Below, in pieces: positions 11,875 through 22,699 of a stretch of DNA of 64,000 nt. Positions within the stretch are counted from its first letter, which is position 1, and every line of letters begins with the position of its first letter. The DNA is from Choristoneura fumiferana. Taxonomy: Eukaryota; Arthropoda; Insecta; Lepidoptera; Tortricidae. The DNA is taken from the NCBI RefSeq assembly GCF_025370935.1, contig NC_133491.1, positions 9,985,663 through 10,049,662 on the forward strand, given 5' to 3'. The notes beneath the pieces are model-generated. The model ran no database searches and was not told the DNA's origin. It saw only the letters and a program-made list of their open reading frames with translations. The translations under genes and the position numbers were made by a program.

Positions 11875-14800
11875 CTGGAAAAGAAAAACATGCTAGTCAG
11901 GTTGCCGATAGTTATTAAATTTTTGCTACAACTTTAATCATTAGAAATATTCTTCTTTTTGACCAAGTATAAATATTAGTCGCAGCTTCAGTTACAAGCG
12001 TTCTTGATAGATAAGTACATTTTACTCAGTCACAATTCACTGTTTCACTGGAAAAATATCCAAAAACATGTAAACCACAGGCTGTTTTATCAATCTTTCT
12101 ATAAGGTCGTGAACCTTTGCCCGCATAAAAAAACAACTGTTACTTCTTTCATAATCTTGAAAAATATGCTTTTAGATTCCATTTTTTTTTGCAAAAAAAT
12201 CTGCTGATATTACACGCAGAAGGGTTCCCCTCGGAATAATCATGCGTCGTAATAATCTGAACTTAATTCCGTAATATTAAACTATTTGTTAGTTAAGCCT
12301 GTGCTACACGGTTTTAAGCAAAGATTTTAAACAGTGTAAAAAATGATTTAAAACACAATTTGTCTTAACCTTTAAATGCCCTTGGTAGACAACCGTGCAT
12401 TTCAAACATCTGACAGAACTTTGCGGTTTGTTTCAAACCGTGCAGGCAGTAGCTTGTGACTCGCTTCGATGAAGCTCGCCTTGGTTAATACTGTGATTTT
12501 AAGCCATCAAGGACACGCTTTAAGTTACTTACATTTTCCAGCTGGGGCAGTGGTAGCGGTCGCTGCTGGCGTTGCCATTGTGGCGGCTGGAGCCGGGGCC
12601 GGCGCCGGGGCCGGGGCTGGTGCCGGGGCCGGGGCCGGCGTATCACCGCCACTATAGCGAACTGTCAAAAAACATTATTCTGAAGATTTCGACTACGTCA
12701 GAACTAAAATTTGCAATTTGAACTGAGTCAAAATTGTTAAAAGTTACAGCGTTAAGGATTGACAAGCTGAGAATCAAAATACGCTGACGTCGCGCTATAA
12801 ACACGAGGACGTGCTTCATTGATCTTAATAGCGAAATCCAAAGTCATGAATTCCAGTCCTGAGGGTCTATTGCGAGTGTCAGTAACGTTACACAATAGGC
12901 TCTCAGGTAAGGTACATTCAATACTGAACGTCAGGCATCAAAGTAGTTTGAGTAAAGCCTCATTTAGACGATGCAAGAACTTGTATGCGAGTTGCATTAC
13001 GGTGCGGACTATTGAGGGACAATTAATTCAGTTGACCTGACAAATAGCGCAATGTAGCGAAACTTGCATGCAATTCGGATCGTAAAATACGAAAAAAATC
13101 GATTGAAATGACGTAAATGGGCATTTTCACAAAAAAGTGTACCTATTCTTTTTTTAATTGGAAGTGACAAACTGGCTCATAAAATTTTGTATGAAAAAAT
13201 AATTACATTTTGAAAGAAAAGGGTACGCTTTTTTTTAAAACGCCCAAATATGACAATTATGACAACCCTAGCACTTCAATGAATTTTGCTCGCATTTCAC
13301 GCACCCTGGTACCTAATGGCAAGTGAACATGTAGCTGACATTTCTATAGTATCTCTGAGTAGAACATTTTTCATCTGCCTTAGCTACTTAGTACTACTCC
13401 TAGTAAACATTATTACTATCACAAAACTTATGACAAAAATAGTAGCACAAAAAGCCTACCTACTGGGTATTTCTACCGGCTTTTAATTAAAACCAAGTAA
13501 AAATTACTGGTACAGTCAAGTGCAAAGATATGTATACATCCCAGTCTCAAAAAATGGCATCATAATTAAGATCATAGATTTGGGAACATCTAAATGTGCA
13601 TAAACATGTATACATTGTTTGAAAGATAGGTATGTATATGCTACATGTGCAATAATATAAAATAAATCTCTATGTATATACTTTTTCTCTGTACTGTTAC
13701 TGTAAATAAAGAGTTATTGTATTGTATTGTATTGTATTGTAATATGTCTTCAGTAATTAAATCATAAATGAACTAAAAGAATTTCCTTGCTCACCCGCGA
13801 CCTTTCGATAGCTAAGCTTATGCAAAATATGCGTGGTCTAACAACTGGTAGCATGGTGTACGGTTGTGTTACTCTGAAGATGAGCTCTGGTTGAGTTCGA
13901 AACGCGTCAGTGTAGTGTGGTGGTGGTGATAGATGGGTTTGTGTGATTTGTGTGTGTTCTTACAGGTGGAGGTGGAGGAACTGCATGAACATGCATATTT
14001 TGCATAAGCTTAGCTATCGTAAGGTCGCGGGTGAGCAAGGAAATTCTTTTAGTTCATTGATATGGACCTCCGCAAAGTAACGCCTGATTCAATAAATTAT
14101 TTAAATCATAAATTTTAGAAACACCATAAAGCTCATAAATACGTATACGTCATTAGTCAATATGACAATCCTTCATTCATGATTTATAACAATTATAACT
14201 AAACCATATGTTAAAGTGGCCAGCTGGCCAGCCACTTAATTCTAAAGAGTCTTTACGTAATACCAACATTAACCAGTCACTGGCCATTACCAAAAAAATG
14301 CAGAATATTTTGAAAAGAGAACTTTTAGGCCTGAAGGCAATCTGTTGTTAGATACTTTACTACGAGTATGTGAACTGATTTCTGAAAAGTAAAAATGTAC
14401 TGAATAACTGAACACATGAAACATAGAATAGTAGTTTATTGAATCATTAATAAGTGTCATATATTAAAGAGATAAAAAATTTAAAAGCAACGATTGTAAT
14501 AATTACTTATATGTTACGCTTCATATTTAAAACACACTGTAAGTACACAACGTATTACATTTTTTTATATAACATTAATGGGGGAGGCCTTTGCCCAGCA
14601 GTGGGACACTTCTATAGGCTTTTAAATAATAATAATAAATAATAAACATTAATGGACATTACTATATTTTTTACTAAACAATAAAATCTAGACAGTGCGG
14701 CCTGTATTAAGTTACAAAAAAATCTTGCGTTTGAAGAAGTAATGACAATGGTTTACTTACAGAAAATATAGATTAGTAGACTCACCATACAGAATACCTA

Positions 14801-17800
14801 TTATTATGAGCGCGATAACTCCCATAATAATCATCATCTGAAATACGTTATAATTGCTTACTTCATTTATCATACCATTACCTATTTTAGAATTACCGAA
14901 TTTTTTGGTCGAGTCCGATATATTGTTTTTTGTGTTTTTGAGTAAAATTTTGTTGTTAAAAGCGTCTGCTGATTACTTTGAACCCGTGATTCAAGATTTC
15001 AATTTTCTAAAGTATGACTGAAATCACAAAAACAGTCACAGTGTACTTTTACGAATGTGGTTAATGTATGTCCCTGTAAGTACAGCCTCGTAATTCTTGG
15101 GCCTATTTAATTAGTACCCGAATCATCAGGGCGTACGAGTACATAACTTACTGTAGTAAGAAGATAATAAGTAAGAGTGATAAGTAGTTAAGCATCTATT
15201 TATACAAATGTATGTACACCTGTAAAGTTAGGGTTTGCTGAGACTTCTAACGTTGCAAGTGTGACTGCAACTGTAATCCAATCTTCGCATGCATGAATAA
15301 ATCATTTCATAAATCATTTACAATAACATTTGAGAAGTACAGAAACCCCCTCGCTATCCCTGCTTTTTTTCAATGACACGACCGCTTTCGTTGTCTTTTT
15401 GTCAAAACAATTGCTATGTGCATCCCGAATATGATAGATAGATAACAAAAACATGCGTTATTTAACGATGCAAATTTTCAAATGTATATTTTCTACCGTA
15501 AAACAGATGATTATCTTGAATTACGTTTCAAAAGGCATAATGTAACTTTATATCGCTATACTTAACGCATCTTTCTCTTTGTGTCAAAACTTGTATGAAA
15601 AGAACAGATGCTAACGATATAGTCATCATGCTACGGCAGATACTCTTAAATGTTTATAAATTGTTAGGTATTTTTACCTTTAAGTTTTGTAACCAGAACT
15701 TATTTTTCAGACTGGCAGCTTGGGTTTTGAATGAAGATGCACCCTCTTCCAGGGCCTCTGTAATAAAATAACTTATCTTTATGTGTTTATTCAACTATTC
15801 AAATTATTTAAAACCGTTTGAAGGAAAATCAGTTGTTCGCTTAGGTTTGAAAAAAATCTCTTAAATAATCACAAAAAGTTTTGAAGAACTACTCAATGTG
15901 AAATATTTTAAAATTAATATGATATACAGCGTGTATTTTTGATACTACCTCAAACTTTAAGGGTAGTTAGTGAAGGCCCTAATAATCACATTTTATTATG
16001 TTTTAGTAAAAAAAATTGACTTATTATTTTCCTTACAAAATTAATTAGCACGCAATGTATCACTACGTGATACTGCTTTGTTTTTATTCAAACGTCGCAC
16101 TTGTTGACATGACAGCTGTCACAGAACGTTTCTCTCTCGTATCAAATTATTATACGCGTTACATTGCTGCTCGAAAATATTTGAAAAATTTATTACGCCC
16201 TGGTATTTATGTTTAAATTGACAATTTGTTTTGATATCGGTTCACAGGACTTCAATCTTCGTCTGGTTACAGTTTTAGATAGTATCAAAAATACACGCTG
16301 TATTTTAGCAGATGATTGGGTTAGTCTGAACAAACCCTAATGTAAAGGTCATCGGATTTTTTGATTCAAGATGATTCAAGTCACGTCTTGAATATCAACA
16401 AAGGTATGAAAACATAGCATCCATCATTAAAAAAATCAGTATAAATCTATGTAGGTATGTTCAGTTCAATAATCTCGCATATTGGAAAGCATTGCACCAT
16501 CCATGGTCTTCTAGGCGAACCATTTTCGATAAATTGTCTGTTTTTAATTTGTGCGAACAAATGTAGTTGACTGTTGCTATATCGGTCAGCCATACTAATA
16601 CAATCAATCTCTCTAAAATTTTCAAGTGTGTGCCAAAAAAAAATCCTATCACATGACAGACGGATGGACGGACAGACAGCCTCTGTGTATTAAAAATGTA
16701 AATTATGGAACAGGTTGTTACCAGCATGTTCAGTCAGCTGCGATATCGCATTGTCTCTCTCCAAGACCTTCTGCATGTTCGTATTCATAATACTGACCAC
16801 CTGAAATTATTAAGCCAAATATTAAAACTATAGTTGACTAGTTGACGTATTTCTTTCACTTATTCTAATGCGACAAAGTGAAAAATTAGATATACTCGAC
16901 CGCTAAGTATATGAATCGAAAATGTCCACTTATCGTGAGACTCACTTATTTTATATGATAAAACCGGCCAAGAGCGTATCGGACACGCCCAGGATAGGGT
17001 TCCGTAGCCATTACGAAAAAATCAAAAGGATTTCGTATTGTGTACGGAATCTTCCAAGTTCAGATATGTTTTATACCTTAGGCTGTTATTTACTCTTAAA
17101 CTATTAATAATTCTCAAGAAATCTTAGCCGCTATAATTTTCCTCGTAAATTGATATATCTAGGTAACCATTTTCACTTTTTTCAAATTTTTCCGCCCAAC
17201 AGTTTAGATTTTAGAAGAGGGGGGATGCTCGATTTTGATGAAAATTTGCACTTGAATGCAAGTTGAATATTTCGCAAACAGATCACTGAATAGGAAAATC
17301 GTCTTAAAGGGGGTTGCTTTGGTTTTAAAACACCTATCTAACAATACCCACTATAGGGTTAGTTGAAAAAAAAAACCACCCCCACCTTACGTCTATCCAA
17401 AAATATTTATTTTTTTTTATTTTACCACTTTGTCGGCGTGACTGATATGTATATTCATGCCAAATTACAGCTTTCTAGTACTAACGGTCTCTGAGCTTAG
17501 CCGCGGACGGACAGACATGGCGAAACTATAAGGGTTCCTAATTGACTACGGAACCCTAACAAAAACGAATAACTCATGTAAACGTTATCATTTAAAATGT
17601 CCTCTTAGGTATCTTCTGTTCGTCGAGAGTAGATAAAAGAATAAAAAAATGGTTAGTATTTAAACGCACATCAAAAAAAGTCCTTTTTTATCCAAATAAA
17701 AACGAATTCACATCAAAATTACTGATTGCACAGCAAAATATTCCACTCAAAATATTACGTAATAAACCGCAACTTATATTCGTGGCGTACCGCTATTTAT

Positions 17801-20800
17801 CTTAAAGTAAAGCATTTTTATTACTGCAGAGCTAATAATGACTAATGAACCATAAAAGAATTTCCTTGCTCACCCGCAACCTTATGATAGCCAAGCTTAT
17901 ACAAAATATGCGTGTTCATGCAGTTCCTCCACCTCCACACTGTAAGAACACACACAAACCCATATATCACCACCACCACACTACACTGACGCGTTTCGAA
18001 CTGAACCAGAGCTCATCTTCAGAGTAACACAACCGTACACCATGCTACCAGTTGTTAGACTAACAAACCACAACAACCGTTTTAATTTGTCACTGTAACT
18101 CCCCAAGTACCTTTTTACCAAGTATTTTTTTCTCAAACAAAACAAAACTAACCACAAAATATTAATAAATTTTAATCGTCCTGTAAAAAATTTAATCTTT
18201 TCATTTTCATTTTCACAACACCACCTTGATTTTTTTATTTATTTACTGTCAAGGCGTGTTTTATTAACTGCCATTGCTGAAATTAGACCCACGCCGTTAT
18301 TAATGAGCAGGTAAATTTAGTATCATCTCCCTTGCTACGGTTTGTTAGTCTAACAACTGGTAGCATGGTGTACGGTTGTGTTACTCTGAAGATAAGCTCT
18401 GGTGTGGTGTGGTGGTCTGATGGTGGTGTGGTGGTCTAGTGTGGTGGTGGTGGTGATAGATGGGTTTGTGTGATATGTGTGTGTTCTTACAGTGTGGAGG
18501 TGGAGGAGCTGCAAGAACACGCATATTTTGCGTTAGCTTGGCTATCATAAGGTCGCGGGTGAGCAAAGAAATTCTTTTAGTTCATTGATATGGACCTCCG
18601 CAAAGTAACGCCTGATTCAATAAATTAATAATGACTAACGCACATCATACCTTGTAACTCTTTTTTATTATAATGTAGCTTCTATTTTCATATAGCGCAC
18701 AGCAGTTTACATAAATTAAACAGAATTTTATTTGACATTTATCCTCTTATTTATTAAGTACAACATATGTATACCTATCAATTTATTTTCAGCATTTATA
18801 TACATTTTTACATCAAGTAATTACATATCCAGCCACATGCATGTGCCATGTGCTTGTGTTTGGCCACTAGTAGGGGCCAAACACTAGCACATAAATTAAC
18901 ACAAACATACATTACACAAGCTTTGCTAAGCTTACTTTGGGACTAGGTCAATTGGTTTGAATTGTCCCGTGATATTTATTTATTTATTTAAATTATTTCC
19001 TAAATAAATTAGGTTCTGGCGCTTCGCCTCACGCGACGCGACGGCTCAAGCGTTGTGGTCGCAATTGTACCTTACGCTCCTCCTCGCTCCGCTTGTCGTC
19101 GTATCTATTTTTCCGGTGCCAAATTGCCAATAAGTTATTTTGCTATGAGAATGAGCATCATCTACGCACGCTCTAGTTAATTTGCTGTGCAGTCAGTATT
19201 TTTGTTGTTTGATGTATATTTTCGAATTATCTGCAATACTAGTTTTGCTAAACATTTAGTTTATTTGTATTGAAATAATTTAATTGATGTGCAAAAGTAT
19301 ATAAATGATGAGAATAAATTTATAGGCAATTATTTATTTGATGTGCAATTAATAATATTCCTAAAAAACAGGAGTATGTTCTTTAAAAATTCTGTTTATT
19401 TTTTATTTATACTTACTCAGTGTTATATTATCAGTGACTATTAGTCACAAATACTAAATAAAGAACATACATTACAAGATTCTGGAGAAGTTTACAGTTA
19501 GTTCCCCATAACAGCGCTGGTGTAGTAATGTTGCTAAAATGCTGCAGGCATTTACTTTTTTTCTTAGTTCGTCCGTTTGGACAGGCTAAAATGCAGCCAC
19601 TGAAACTGATGTTCTAATACAAAATAAATATAATTTACGTCATCAATTTGCGCCTGCGTTTGCTGCAGTCGTCGTTGGGCTGCCTGCTGTTGCATAGTAT
19701 GAGGGCCCCCTAACAGCTCCCCGTCGGGTCCATACTGGGGCTCTCGGGGTGGGGGAGCCCCAGGGGCCCTAGTAGGGGCCCCAGGGACCGCGGCAGGTGC
19801 GGATGCGGGAGCCTCGGCAGCTGCTTCCACGTCTTTGTCTTTGGCCCTGAAAATAGTGGCTATTTAAGTAGTAGAAGAATGAGTAACATCAAATCGTAAT
19901 ATTAACGTTCGTAAGTAACGTTCGCTTAGCGGTCCGGATGCTTGCGGCAGGCAGACTCATGCTACGGGCACCGGAGCAGAGGCAGACTGAGGAGGAGATA
20001 GCGGGACGATTTGACCGTTTCTAGTCAGACTGGTAAGATTGAGAATGTAGAGACGAGTGGAAGAAAGGACAAGTTTTTTCCCAGCGGCAAAACAACAGTT
20101 AGGTACCTAATTGTTTTAAGTCTATATCCATAATCATGATGCATATGTCGGCGGCCGATCGTAAAATCCGCCAGATCAAGAAATTCTTAGGCATATCGTG
20201 AAATGGCGCCATTTCATGAATTGGCCAGTTTAGGCTGATCATGAAATTCCTAGGCATATCATGAATCGCCGCCATATCGGTTCTAGCACTTCGCCGGCCA
20301 CTGCCGCGGCACGCTCGCTTCACTCACTCAGCTCGTGCGTTGTGGTCACAATTCATACTAAACACTCTTCGCTTAGCTCGTCGTGCCTAAATTTTCCTTT
20401 TTTTCGGCATATTACGATGTGCCCGGTATAGAGCTAGGAATATCGACGAATGCGTTGCTCTTTATCGATCTGCCGTATTGTTTTAGAGCCACTGGCCAAC
20501 TTTTAGGCATATCATGAAATGGCTCCATTTCATTATATTCCTAGGAATTGCGTGATCTGGCGGATTTTACGATCGGCCGCCAACACATACAACTACGTCG
20601 AAATATTGGGAGCTCATTAACGACAATCACGGTCTATATGAGGAGATTCGTAGAAGAACGAGGGTCACCGACATAGCCAAGCCAATTAGGTCGTTGAAAT
20701 GGCAGTGGGCAGGCCATATAGCATGGAACAGATGCCGTTGGGGCTAAAAAGTTCTCGAAAGGAGACCGGCGATCGGCAAGCGCAGCGTAAGACGTCCACC

Positions 20801-22474
20801 AACGAGATAGATGAACGTATGACCTGGTTAAAGCCACAGGTTCACGGTGGATGCAGGCCGCTTCCAACCAAAGCAACTGGAGGTCTATGGGGAGGCCTAT
20901 GTCCAACAGTGGACTTGCTACGGCTAATATGATGATGGTGACCGTCTATATCCCGTATCAAATATGTCTTAAGTCCTAATTTAACCGCTAGCCGGCAGGC
21001 TGGCTAGCCTCTATGTTGTCTAACGCGCTCACATCACAATCCTGCGATTCATTCATTATCTCTTTCTACTGCCATTTTACTTCGTTTGATAGAAAGGAAC
21101 AGTGATTGGGATTGCGACAGTGCGCGTCAAACCAAACTTAACCTAACTTTTATTGTTTTAAAGGAAAGTAAAACTGAACTTATTATGAGCAGTATAACAG
21201 TGCAAAAGATTTTAATTATGAGGTGTTTTTTAAATTCTTAACTGTGTTTCTAATTGACAAATATTTAACTAAACATCACACATATCAACCAATTACTTCA
21301 CAAGTGTGTAGCAATTCATTATCATCATCATCATCAACCGGAAGCCGTCGACTGTTGAAACAAAGGTCTCCCCTTTAGAACGCCACAATGAACGGCAACT
21401 CGTCTCTTGCGTCCACCGGTTGCCCGCAACTCTCACCTAGTGGGAGACGGGAGACCTGCCAACGGTCAACGGTGTAGCAATTATGCCGCTGATATTACCA
21501 ATGCGAAAGTTTCTAAGTACATAAATACGTGCGTGCGTGCGTGTCATTTTACTCATTCGTGCTAAAACAGCAGGAGGGATTTGAATGAAATTTGGTATGT
21601 AGATAGCTGGACTTCTGAAATAACACATAGGCTACAATTATATAATAAAAAATATAGAAGTAACGGTAAGTAAAAGTATAATCGAAATAATTGTCATCTG
21701 AGATCTCTTACTCCATTTCATTTAACTTTGAAATTTTAACAATCATACTCACTCATATTTTTCAATAATTCAAGTTAATAAATATGTAGATAAATTAGTA
21801 AAAATCTTGATTTTATTAAAATCATAATTAAGCGAATGTAACCGTTTAATTTTTAGGTTAAATGAAACTACATACATAAGTAAGAAAAAAATGATGGCGA
21901 CTATACGGGAATAGAAGTAGGTACCTACTCTAAGGGACTGAGTCCACCAAACGTTGAAGAATCATTGATAAAAGGTACAAAAAGTTATGGTCGGAGTCAG
22001 GGTGTCTGGTGTGTACATCGAAGAAGTTAGTTCGCTAATCAATACTGAAATTGGCAAAATGCCATATGACGTCAAGGCGAGAATGGGATAAGCTTGGATA
22101 TGATAAAACTATAATCATAGACGTTAGTAAAAGTATGAAGGTGAATACAAAGACCTGCATTATTCTTGATTTAAAACATCCTATTGTTTATACGTTGCCA
22201 AAAGTACAAACTTTGTTTGTAATTCTTAATTATTTGAAAACCATAATATTATTTTACTGTTCGCCAATAATACTGTTAACAAAGTAAGTAAAAAAGGGAA
22301 AATAAAATAAATTATATCCAAAAAAATCCATCAAAAAATCTATTAGTAACTTGCATTCTGAAAAAAGTTATAAATGTTTCTATTTAATCGAACCAAACTA
22401 TTTCCAAGCTATTATCAAAACACTTTGTAACGACATAATAGTGTCAAAATAAATAAAAGCATAATTACTTACAT
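11871..22474 (-). CDS. nSyb: Neuronal synaptobrevin paralog, tandem copy B, whole gene span
   Basis: This is a second complete nSyb-type R-SNARE gene, downstream of copy A on the same strand. Coding pieces are 22474-22473 (AT of ATG, likely), 19846-19639, 16800-16722, 15757-15678, 14837-14786, 12661-12533 and a short last exon. The product is about 183-186 residues. It has a Pro/Ala-rich N terminus, GPDGELLGGPHTM, RRLQQTQAQIDD, VLERD, GASSF, FWLQNLK, MMIIMGVI and a (PA)9 luminal tail. Intron phases match copy A at every site. No stop, frameshift or lost splice site is seen, so it looks functional. Core layer residues are kept, while many surface residues have changed. Its introns are longer and hold several MITEs. 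Confidence 0.92.
12533..12661 (-). CDS. nSyb: nSyb copy B exon 6: (Pro-Ala)9 luminal tail
   Basis: This exon is 129 nt, with acceptor ATGTTTTTTGACAG and donor AAAAT|GTAAGT, phase 1 in and out. With the carried G it reads VRYSGGDT, nine Pro-Ala pairs, then AATMATPAATATTAPAGK. The VRY start is shared with copy A at the same phase. The exon is very GC-rich against an AT-rich background, and its opposite strand gives an open (Gly-Ala)n frame that is only a shadow. Confidence 0.83.
13716..13740 (+). repeat. (ATTGT)5 microsatellite at a retroelement tail
   Basis: Follows CTGTAAATAAAGAGTT, the AATAAA-bearing end also seen at 57.2 kb, so it looks like the tail repeat of an inserted LINE or SINE. Confidence 0.6.
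13768..14100. mobile_element. Foldback element, short form
   Basis: Inverted ends of about 62 bases (AATGAACTAAAAGAATTTCC then TTGCTCACCCGCGACC...) at 13768 and 14058. After the right end come 41 bases (GATATGGACCTCCGCAAAGT onward) that also follow the related element at 17844-18586, so they belong to the mobile unit. It is in the intron between copy B exons 5 and 6. Confidence 0.75.
14575..14622 (+). mobile_element. Retroelement tail fragment
   Basis: GGGGGAGGCCTTTGCCCAGC then AGTGGGACACTTCTATAGGC. The same type of tail is seen antisense at 43.87 and 45.87 kb. Confidence 0.6.
14786..14837 (-). CDS. nSyb: nSyb copy B exon 5: transmembrane segment
   Basis: This exon is 52 nt, with acceptor AACGTATTTCAG and donor TATG|GTGAGT, phase 0 in and phase 1 out. 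It codes for MMIIMGVIALIIIGILY, aligned residue for residue with copy A's membrane span. Confidence 0.94.
15678..15757 (-). CDS. nSyb: nSyb copy B exon 4: end of SNARE motif and linker
   Basis: This exon is 80 nt, with acceptor TTATTTTATTACAG and donor AAAG|GTAAAA. It codes for ALEEGASSFKTQAASLKNKF then WLQNLK after a shared Glu codon. The usual Gln-Phe pair is Ser-Phe here. Layer residues Leu, Ala, Phe, Ala and Leu are unchanged, and the linker matches copy A exactly from LKNKF on. Confidence 0.94.
15925..16302. mobile_element. MITE in the intron between copy B exons 3 and 4
   Basis: A 378 bp element with inverted ends TACAGCGTGTATTTTTGATA alike for about 31 bases. It has no coding frame. 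Confidence 0.8.
16722..16800 (-). CDS. nSyb: nSyb copy B exon 3: SNARE core with zero-layer Arg
   Basis: This exon is 79 nt, with acceptor ATAATTTCAG and donor GCTG|GTAACA, the same length and phases as copy A. It codes for VVSIMNTNMQKVLERDNAIS then QLTEHA. The zero-layer Arg and the hydrophobic positions are kept, but surface residues differ from copy A (for example LSELDDRA became ISQLTEHA). Confidence 0.93.
16958..17568 (+). repeat. Dispersed repeat, CCGGCCAAGAGCG family, copy 1
   Basis: Starts AAACCGGCCAAGAGCG, ends near ACTACGGAACCCTAACAAAA, with the internal words ACGGACAGACATGGCGAAAC. Two more copies form an inverted pair at 36.4-37.5 kb. The family is common in Lepidoptera. No coding frame is seen; the class is not certain. 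Confidence 0.7.
17844..18627. mobile_element. Foldback element, long form
   Basis: Related to 13768-14100. The inverted arms are about 220-240 bases (left 17844-18070, right about 18345-18586, with indels in the CACCACCAC-rich part) around an AT-rich centre of about 270 bases. The 41-base 3' flank GATATGGACCTCCGCAAAGT... is shared with the short form. It lies in copy B intron 2. Confidence 0.8.
19015..19115. repeat. GC-rich repeat fragment
   Basis: Words such as GGCTCAAGCGTTGTGGTCGC and CGCTCCGCTTGTCGTCG resemble the centre of the MITE at 20150-20581. Probably a partial copy. Confidence 0.4.
19639..19846 (-). CDS. nSyb: nSyb copy B exon 2: N-terminal region and start of SNARE motif
   Basis: This exon is 208 nt, with acceptor CCACTATTTTCAG and donor GAC|GTAAAT. 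The first G completes ATG and 69 codons follow. It begins AKDKDVEAAAEAPASAPAAV, continues with a Pro/Gly/Ala-rich stretch, then QYGPDGELLGGPHTMQQQ and RRLQQTQAQIDD. It is 22 codons longer than copy A's exon because the Ala/Pro-rich part is expanded. It ends in phase 0, as in copy A. Confidence 0.92.
20150..20581. mobile_element. MITE with GGCGGCCGATCGTAAAATCC inverted ends
   Basis: A 432 bp element with inverted ends alike for about 29 bases. Inside it repeats AGGCATATCATGAAATGGC-like words in both directions. It is in intron 1 of nSyb copy B. Chance frames in it are not genes. Confidence 0.8.
20636..20938 (+). mobile_element. 5'-truncated non-LTR retrotransposon tail
   Basis: Broken frames give LKWQWAGHIA, KVLERRPAIGKRS and EAYVQQW, the C-terminal end of a LINE reverse-transcriptase ORF, followed by the AGGCCTATGTCCAACAGTGG tail and GATGATGG. 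Several stops interrupt it. Confidence 0.8.
21328..21470 (-). mobile_element. Non-LTR retrotransposon tail, antisense
   Basis: Starts with ATCATCATCATCATCAACCG and runs through CTCTCACCTAGTGGGAGACG. Reverse complement of the same C-terminal and tail type as at 38.24-38.51 and 56.76-57.0 kb. Confidence 0.65.
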
Positions 22475-22575
22475 TTTTTTTTATTCAAAGTACAAATGCG
22501 AGTCCCAAGTTGGTGAAAAACGGGAGCAGACTGGCTGGCGGCACTACGACAGAATGACGCAGAGCAGTAAGCTGC
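22473..22575 (-). other. nSyb: nSyb copy B probable first exon, ending in AT of the start codon
   Basis: The next coding exon needs AT to complete a start codon. On the minus strand a leader richer in GC than its surroundings ends AAAAAAAAT against donor GTAAGTAAT, which would supply AT with an A-rich Kozak context. A TATATA lies near 22611-22606. This is the best match I found upstream of exon 2; the 5' limit is a guess. Confidence 0.5.
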
Positions 22576-22699
22576 CCTGTTTTCAACTAGTGTTGTCTTT
22601 CACATCGATATATGCGACAGAATGAGACGAAATAGTGCGCCGAATGACTAGTGACGTGGCGCACATCGATGGTTGAAGAGTACTTACTTCGTATAAGCT

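Noticed and set aside
12469..12657. Plus-strand frame with a Gly-Ala repeat
   Set aside because: It is the opposite strand of copy B exon 6, whose splice sites and phase fit exactly; the frame has no support of its own.
20634..20932. Open frames on both strands of 77-90 codons
   Set aside because: They lie in a decayed LINE tail and repeat family.
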